DNA from: Amycolatopsis nigrescens CSC17Ta-90
GTDB lineage: Bacteria; Actinomycetota; Actinomycetes; Mycobacteriales; Pseudonocardiaceae
Direction of reading: 5' to 3'
NCBI RefSeq assembly: GCF_000384315.1
Contig: NZ_ARVW01000001.1
Coordinates: forward strand, 3,410,157 to 3,474,156
Length of the DNA stretch: 64,000 nt
The notes beneath the pieces are model-generated. The model ran no database searches, had not been told where the DNA came from, and saw only the letters and a program-made list of their open reading frames with translations. Position numbers and translations under genes: made by a program. Shown piece by piece: positions 56,970-64,000 of this stretch. Each line of letters opens with the position of its first letter. The first letter of the stretch is position 1.

Positions 56970-57043
56970 TGGGCCCACCAGGACTTGAACCTGGGACCTC
57001 TTCGTTATCAGCGAAGCGCTCTAACCGCCTGAGCTATGGGCCC
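56970..57043 (-). tRNA. tRNA-Ile (anticodon GAT)
   Basis: A 74-nt tRNA. The acceptor GGGCCCA pairs with TGGGCCC, the discriminator is A, and the anticodon loop CTGATAA contains GAT. D-arm TAGCTCAGGCGGTTAGAGC and T-arm GGTTCAAGTCC are present. CCA is not encoded. It follows the gyrA-DUF3566 unit. Confidence 0.97.
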
Positions 57044-57092
57044 TTGGGACGCGAGAAGATTACCTGATGGCTTTCCGCTCGCCGTCACCGGG

Positions 57093-57854
57093 TTACTCAC
57101 GTTCGGAGAGGGTGACCTCCAGCCCGCCGGCCAGGTCGGCGGACACGTTGTAGATGAACGCCATCACCGTGGCCAGCGCCGAGACGAGCACGATGTTGAT
57201 CGCGCCGAGCACGGCCGCGACGCCGAACACGCGACCCGCGCTGATCAGCGGTTCGGCCGCGGACGACGTGCCTTCGCCCTGCACCAGGTTGGTGTAGGTG
57301 CCGTTCAGCTGGTCCCACACGCCCATGCCGTCGAGCACGGTGTACAGCACACCGACCGCGACCAGCCAGACGAAGAACATCGCGACCCCGAGCACCAGGG
57401 ACAGCTTGAGCACCGACCACGGGTCGAAGCGCTTGATCTGCAGGCTGGCGCGCCGCGGGCCGCGGCCGGGGCGGCGCAGCGCGGTGGGTGCGGTGCGGCC
57501 CTTGGCCTGCGGGGCCGCGCCCACGTGCTGCGGTTCCCGGCCGAACATGCCGCCGTCCTGGAGCGGGGCCTGCGGGCCGGTGTCGGCGGGGTCACCGAAC
57601 AGCCGCCTGGCCGCGCTCCCGGTGACCACGGTCTGGTGCTCGGCCGGGTCCGGGCCGCTGGCCGGTACGAAAGCGGTCTCCTCGGCGGCAGCGGCGGGGG
57701 GCGGCGCGGCGGGCCACTGCTCGCCGCCCTGGTCCGCCGCACCGTTGCCGCTGTCCTTGGCCAGTCGCTGCCACGGGGGTGCGGCGTCCGCCCCGGTCGC
57801 CGGGTCGGCCGACCCCGTCGCACCGCGTCGTTCGGGGTTCTCGGGTGGTGTCAC
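57093..57854 (-). CDS. DUF3566 membrane protein
   Basis: A 253-residue protein. The first 130 residues are disordered and Pro/Ala-rich; the carboxy half holds the DUF3566 domain with two membrane helices (LSLVLGVAMFFVWLVAVGVL and AAVLGAINIVLVSALATVMAF). The family lies just after gyrA in most actinobacteria, as here (31 bp), and its role is not known. GTG at 57854 has no strong ribosome-binding site, suggesting coupling to gyrA. Confidence 0.9.
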   Translation of the reverse strand: MTPPENPERRGATGSADPATGADAAPPWQRLAKDSGNGAADQGGEQWPAAPPPAAAAEETAFVPASGPDPAEHQTVVTGSAARRLFGDPADTGPQAPLQDGGMFGREPQHVGAAPQAKGRTAPTALRRPGRGPRRASLQIKRFDPWSVLKLSLVLGVAMFFVWLVAVGVLYTVLDGMGVWDQLNGTYTNLVQGEGTSSAAEPLISAGRVFGVAAVLGAINIVLVSALATVMAFIYNVSADLAGGLEVTLSERE

Positions 57855-57885
57855 GAACCGTCAGTCCTTATCCCGCCGGGCACCA

Positions 57886-60405
57886 TTACTCCGATGCCTT
57901 GGTGTCGTCTCCTTCAGTGCCAGCACTGTCTGTACTGCCGACGTCCGAGGGCTCGTCCGCGTTGCGTGCGACCGCGAGAAGGGTGGTGTTTTCGCCGAGA
58001 TTCATCAGCCGCACTCCCTTCGTCTGCCGCCCTGCCTTGCGCACCTGCTTCGCCCCGGTCCTGATAACGCCGCCGGTGGACGTGATCGCGTAGAGCTCGT
58101 CGTCCTCGTCGACGATGAGCGCGCCTACCAGCCTGCCACGTTTCCGGTCGTACTGAATGGTGAGCACACCCTTGCCGCCGCGGCCTTGCACCGGGTAGTC
58201 CTCGATCGGGGTGCGCTTGGCGTACCCGCCGTCCGTGGCGACCAGCAGGAACTTGTTCTCCGCGACCACGTTGACGCCGAGCAGCTCGTCGCCGTCGTTG
58301 AACCGCATGCCGAGCACCCCGGACGTCGCCCGGCCCATCGGCCGCAGCGCCTCGTCGGTGGCGTGGAACCTGATCGACTGCCCCTCCGAGGAGACCAGCA
58401 GCAGGTCGTCCTCGGCGCCGACCAGCACGGCGCCGACCAGCTCGTCACCCTCGCGCAGGTTGACCGCGATCAGCCCGCCGGCGCGGTTGGAGTCGAAGTC
58501 GGTCAGCTTGGTCTTCTTGACCAGGCCCTTCCTGGTGGCCAGCACCAGGTAGGGCGCGACCTCGTAGTCCTTGATCTGGATCACGCCGGCGATCTGCTCG
58601 TCGGGCTGGAAGGCGAGCAGGTTCGCCACGTGCTGGCCGCGCGCGTTGCGGTTGGCCTCCGGCAGGTCGTACGCCTTCGCCCGGTACACCCGGCCCTTGT
58701 TGGTGAAGAACAAGATCCAGTCGTGCGTGGAGCACACGAAGAAGTGCTGGACGATGTCGTCCTGCTTGAGCGTGGCGCCCTGCACGCCCTTGCCGCCGCG
58801 CTTCTGCGAGCGGTACAGGTCGGTTTTCGTTCGCTTGGCGTAGCCCGTGCGGGTGATGGTGACCACCACGTCCTCGACCGCGATCAGGTCCTCGTTGGAG
58901 ACGTCGCCGTCGAACGGGATGATCCTGGTGCGCCGGTCGTCGCCGTGCTTCTCGACGATCGCCTGCAGCTCGTCGCGGATGATCGCCCGCTGCCGCTCCG
59001 GCTTTTCCAGGATGTCCTTGAGGTCGGCGATCTCGGCCTCGATCTTGGCCAGCTCGTCGATGATCTTCTGCCGCTCCAGTGCGGCGAGCCGACGCAGCTG
59101 CATGTCCAGGATCGCGGTGGCCTGGATCTCGTCGATCTCCAGCAGCTCCATCAGCGCCGGCCTGGCCTCGTCCGCGGACGGCGAGCGCCGGATCAGAGCG
59201 ATCACTTCGTCCAGCGCGTCCAGCGCCTTGACCAGGCCGCGCAGGATGTGCGCCCGTTCCTCGGCTTTGCGCAGCCGGAACCTGGTGCGCCGGACGATGA
59301 CGTCCATCTGGTGCTTGACGTAGTGCCGGATGATCTGGTCGAGCCGCAGCGTGCGCGGCACGCCGTCGACCAGCGCCAGCATGTTGACGCCGAAGTTGTA
59401 CTGCAGCTGGGTGTGCTTGTAGAGGTTGTTCAGCACGACCTTGGCCACCGCGTCGCGCTTGATCGTGACCACGATGCGCATGCCGCTGCGGCTGTTGGAC
59501 TCGTCCGCGATGTCCGCGATGCCGGTGAGCTTGCCGTCGCGCACCAGGTTGGCGATGTTCTCCACCAGGTTGTCCGGGTTGACCTGGTAGGGCAGCTCGG
59601 TGACGACCAGGATGGTGCGTCCCTTGGCGTCCTCCTCGACCTCGACCACCGCGCGCATCCGGACCGAGCCGCGGCCGGTGCGGTAGGCGTCCTCGATGCC
59701 CTGGGTGCCCAGGATCAGGCCCCTGGTCGGGAAGTCCGGACCCTTGACCCGCTGCAGCAGCGCCGCGAGCAGCTCGTCGTCGGAGGCCTCGGGGTTCTCC
59801 AGCGCCCAGACCACGCCCTCGGAGACCTCGCGCAGGTTGTGCGGCGGGATGTTGGTCGCCATCCCGACCGCGATCCCGGACCCGCCGTTGACCAGCAGGT
59901 TCGGGAACCGGCTCGGCAACACGTCCGGTTCCTGGGTGCGGCCGTCGTAGTTGTCGGAGAAGTCGACGGTCTCTTCTTCGATGTCGGCCAGCATCGCCAT
60001 GGCCAGCGGGGCGAGCCGGGACTCGGTGTACCGCATGGCCGCGGCCGGGTCGTTGCCGGCGGAACCGAAGTTGCCCTGGCCGTCGACCAGCGGGTACCGC
60101 ATCGACCACGACTGGGCGAGCCGCACCAGCGCGTCGTAGATCGACGAGTCGCCGTGCGGGTGGTAGTTGCCCATCACTTCGCCGACTACGCGCGAGCACT
60201 TGTTGTACCCGCGTTCCGGCCGGAAGCCGGAGTCGTACATCGCGTACAGCACCCTGCGGTGCACCGGTTTCAGGCCGTCTCGCACATCCGGCAGCGCCCG
60301 CGAAACGATCACGCTCATCGCGTAGTCGATGTAGGAGCGCTGCATCTCCTGCTGGATGTCGACCGGCTCGATGCGGTCGTGTTCCGGCGGCAAGGTCTCG
60401 GTCAT
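57886..60405 (-). CDS. gyrA: DNA gyrase subunit A
   Basis: An 839-residue subunit. The catalytic Tyr is in [12 protein letters not shown], the quinolone-determining segment is [17 protein letters not shown], and [10 protein letters not shown] is the GyrA box that wraps DNA. Serine and aspartate at the two main resistance positions are the usual sensitive-type residues. It breaks and rejoins DNA with GyrB to introduce negative supercoils. ATG at 60405, 45 bp after gyrB; the two are co-transcribed. Confidence 0.98.
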   Translation of the reverse strand: MTETLPPEHDRIEPVDIQQEMQRSYIDYAMSVIVSRALPDVRDGLKPVHRRVLYAMYDSGFRPERGYNKCSRVVGEVMGNYHPHGDSSIYDALVRLAQSWSMRYPLVDGQGNFGSAGNDPAAAMRYTESRLAPLAMAMLADIEEETVDFSDNYDGRTQEPDVLPSRFPNLLVNGGSGIAVGMATNIPPHNLREVSEGVVWALENPEASDDELLAALLQRVKGPDFPTRGLILGTQGIEDAYRTGRGSVRMRAVVEVEEDAKGRTILVVTELPYQVNPDNLVENIANLVRDGKLTGIADIADESNSRSGMRIVVTIKRDAVAKVVLNNLYKHTQLQYNFGVNMLALVDGVPRTLRLDQIIRHYVKHQMDVIVRRTRFRLRKAEERAHILRGLVKALDALDEVIALIRRSPSADEARPALMELLEIDEIQATAILDMQLRRLAALERQKIIDELAKIEAEIADLKDILEKPERQRAIIRDELQAIVEKHGDDRRTRIIPFDGDVSNEDLIAVEDVVVTITRTGYAKRTKTDLYRSQKRGGKGVQGATLKQDDIVQHFFVCSTHDWILFFTNKGRVYRAKAYDLPEANRNARGQHVANLLAFQPDEQIAGVIQIKDYEVAPYLVLATRKGLVKKTKLTDFDSNRAGGLIAVNLREGDELVGAVLVGAEDDLLLVSSEGQSIRFHATDEALRPMGRATSGVLGMRFNDGDELLGVNVVAENKFLLVATDGGYAKRTPIEDYPVQGRGGKGVLTIQYDRKRGRLVGALIVDEDDELYAITSTGGVIRTGAKQVRKAGRQTKGVRLMNLGENTTLLAVARNADEPSDVGSTDSAGTEGDDTKASE

Positions 60406-60450
60406 TCTCGTCCCTCTTGTGCGAACAGTCCTATTTGGACACGGGCTGGA

Positions 60451-62472
<2,022 letters not shown>

Positions 62473-62609
62473 CTACTTGGCCGTGTTCGCTCACATGCAG
62501 CAAGGACACCCCTGGTTTCGTCACAGAGGCACGAAATCAACCGGGCATGGGTCCGGCCGTAGCTGAGCGTCATGCCGAAGCGTCTCGGCGTCCTGGCTGA
62601 CGCCCGTAC

Positions 62610-63377
62610 TCACCCGTAGGTGTCGCGCGGCCCCCGCCCGGAAACGTGCCGTGGTCCCTTCCGCCAGCTGGGCGCGGTCGGCCCGTGGATCCGCATCCGG
62701 CGGACCACCCCGTGTCCCACCCCGGCCGCGATCTTGGTCAGCAGCTGCTTCTGCAACGAGCGCAGCTGCATCGCCCACGCGGTGGACGTGGCCTGCACGA
62801 CCAGCTCGCCTTCGCGCAGCGACACCGGCTGGGCATGCTCGGCGACCTCCTCGCCGACCAGCTTCGCCCACTGCCCGAACACCTGACCGTTGGCGAGCCG
62901 GTTGTTCCAGCCGCGCTCCACGGCCAGCCGAGAGGCCAGCCTGCCGAGCGGCTGCGGGTCGCGCGCGTCGGCGCCGGCACCGGACCACCGGCGACGGCGG
63001 GGGTTCTGACCGGGCAGCCCCGGCTGACGGGTGCCCGGCTTGCGGGCGCCGGGCGCGGCACCCCTGGCGCTGGCCTTGTCCCTGGCCGCCTGAAGCGCGG
63101 CCTTGGCGAGGTCGCGCCCGGAGGCCGGAGTCCCGTTCGGCCCAGCGCCACCTTCGACGTCGTCACGCTCGGTACCGACTGGGGGCACCCCAGCTGGGGG
63201 ACCGCTCACGTGAGGGGTATCGGACCCACCATTTGGCCCTGTGATTACGCCGGGCGATAACGCGTTCACGGTGTTATCCACACTGTCCACAGGTTTGTCC
63301 CCAGATGGGTGGGCAACTCCTGTGGCGCCGGTCACCCCGCGTGGCCGACTTGATCTTGCCGAAGCCCGCTCAGACAC
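62610..63377 (-). CDS. dciA: DciA-type DUF721 protein
   Basis: A 255-residue protein. The carboxy DUF721 domain (about residues 140-255) is clear: [49 protein letters not shown] and [10 protein letters not shown]. In bacteria lacking DnaC, DciA loads replicative helicase. The long amino-terminal part is low-complexity and includes DNA with DnaA boxes. The start is uncertain; GTG at 63377, overlapping recF by 8 bp and preceded by GAAGGTGAGG, is preferred over 63389. Its position between recF and gyrB is typical. Confidence 0.88.
   Translation of the reverse strand: MSERASARSSRPRGVTGATGVAHPSGDKPVDSVDNTVNALSPGVITGPNGGSDTPHVSGPPAGVPPVGTERDDVEGGAGPNGTPASGRDLAKAALQAARDKASARGAAPGARKPGTRQPGLPGQNPRRRRWSGAGADARDPQPLGRLASRLAVERGWNNRLANGQVFGQWAKLVGEEVAEHAQPVSLREGELVVQATSTAWAMQLRSLQKQLLTKIAAGVGHGVVRRMRIHGPTAPSWRKGPRHVSGRGPRDTYG
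63275..63292. promoter_or_regulatory. DnaA-box pair inside dciA
   Basis: TTATCCACA (63275-63283, perfect) is followed one base later by CTGTCCACA (63284-63292), an actinobacterial-type variant. Both lie in the 5' part of the dciA frame, about 90 bp inside its start. Confidence 0.7.
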
Positions 63378-64000
63378 GTTTGACCTCACCTTCTGTGTCT
63401 TCCGGAGGCGCGGTCGGGTCGGCGTTGCGCACCTCTCCCTCGCCTACCGTGAACCGCGTACCACGAAGCTCCTGGGGAACGTCCTCGTCCACCGCCGCGG
63501 TCACCAGCACCTGCTCGGCGCTCGCAGCCACCTCCGCCAGCCGGGCCCGGCGGCGCCGGTCCAGCTCGGCGAACACATCGTCCAACAGCAACACCGGTTC
63601 GCCGGCTTCGCCACGCAGCAACTCGTAGGATCCGAGCCGCAACGCGAGCGCGAACGACCAGGATTCGCCGTGGCTGGCATACCCCTTCGCCGGTGCTTCG
63701 CCGAGAATCAGCTCCAACTCGTCCCGGTGCGGGCCGACCAGGCTGATCCCCCGTTCCAGCTCGGCCTGCCGGGTACCGGCCAGCGCTTCGACCATCACCC
63801 CGGCCAGCGTCTCGACATCGGCGCGCTCCCCGCCGGGCACGCCGTACCCGGCCGGCAGTGCGGCGCCCAGGCTCGACCGGTAGCCGATCTCGACGGGCCG
63901 CGAATCCGGCGCGACCCCCGCGTACGCGGCCGCGGCATGCGGAGCGAGGTCCGCGACCAGGTCCAGCCGCGCGGCCAGCAGCTGCGCCCCCGCCGCGGCG
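63370..64000 (-). CDS. recF: RecF recombination protein (amino-terminal part outside window)
   Basis: The carboxy-terminal 210 residues of RecF are visible, continuing past the right edge. The ABC-type Walker B in [15 protein letters not shown] and the signature-like segment with [10 protein letters not shown] are present. RecF binds gapped DNA and loads RecA with RecO and RecR. Its position next to dciA and gyrB places oriC, dnaA and dnaN beyond the right edge. It overlaps dciA by 8 bp. Confidence 0.93.
   Translation of the reverse strand, partial: AAAGAQLLAARLDLVADLAPHAAAAYAGVAPDSRPVEIGYRSSLGAALPAGYGVPGGERADVETLAGVMVEALAGTRQAELERGISLVGPHRDELELILGEAPAKGYASHGESWSFALALRLGSYELLRGEAGEPVLLLDDVFAELDRRRRARLAEVAASAEQVLVTAAVDEDVPQELRGTRFTVGEGEVRNADPTAPPEDTEGEVKRV

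Overview
The window is a GC-rich actinobacterial chromosome segment lying close to the replication origin. The right edge carries recF, dciA, gyrB, gyrA, a DUF3566 membrane protein, tRNA-Ile and tRNA-Ala in the usual actinobacterial order. About 19-28 kb to the left is the cell-wall and signalling operon fhaA-fhaB-pstP-rodA-pbpA-pknA-pknB, followed by pabA and crgA. Many GTG starts, 1-4 bp stop/start overlaps and the accessory gene content suggest a filamentous member of the Pseudonocardiaceae, probably Amycolatopsis-like. That genus call is inferred from gene order and remembered protein resemblance, not from a database search.

Layout. 1-4.5 kb: a truncated sugar-lactone oxidase, an NAD(P)-binding protein, an unknown protein and a membrane Ser/Thr kinase. 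4.6-6.5 kb: two overlapping CoA-ester lyase genes resembling the malyl-CoA lyase / malyl-CoA thioesterase pair of the ethylmalonyl-CoA pathway. 6.6-15.9 kb: a tight minus-strand operon (peptide-type ABC importer, aldehyde dehydrogenase, SDR, amidase) divergent from a FadR-type GntR regulator, with a FadR-like operator between them. 16-20 kb: a FAD monooxygenase and a drug-type ABC exporter in one operon, next to a PadR repressor gene. 20-25.2 kb: a trans-sulfuration PLP enzyme, an SGNH hydrolase and a penicillin-acylase-family enzyme with a discoidin domain. 25.4-28.4 kb: a DUF3558-like lipoprotein, an FKBP isomerase and a dehydratase-like PLP enzyme, then tRNA-Leu.

28.8-38.2 kb is the fhaA-pknB operon: two FHA adaptors, a PP2C phosphatase, a SEDS glycosyltransferase, a class B penicillin-binding protein and two kinases, one with PASTA repeats. 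Together they control polar growth and peptidoglycan synthesis. 38.2-40.8 kb holds a gene remnant, a small ABC transporter and pabA. 40.8-50.1 kb is a set of housekeeping genes: an iron-box-controlled FprA-type ferredoxin reductase, a conserved SCO5389-type protein, an LLM flavin oxidoreductase, a class E sortase, crgA, rhomboid protease, cyclophilin, an H1-like membrane protein and a PdxH-like oxidase. 50-56 kb is accessory: a secreted zinc carboxypeptidase, a subtilisin-inhibitor-like protein, an ECF sigma factor, a second FAD monooxygenase, an AlkD-like protein and an exo/endonuclease-phosphatase family membrane protein. 56-64 kb returns to the origin-proximal core.

Sequence-level signals beyond genes include a 44-bp dyad repeat present three times (once inside the start of a permease gene), several strong intrinsic terminators, a 17/19 match to the DtxR/IdeR iron box, a FadR-like and a PadR-like operator, and perfect DnaA boxes at two places. 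No CRISPR array, insertion sequence, rRNA or phage gene was seen.
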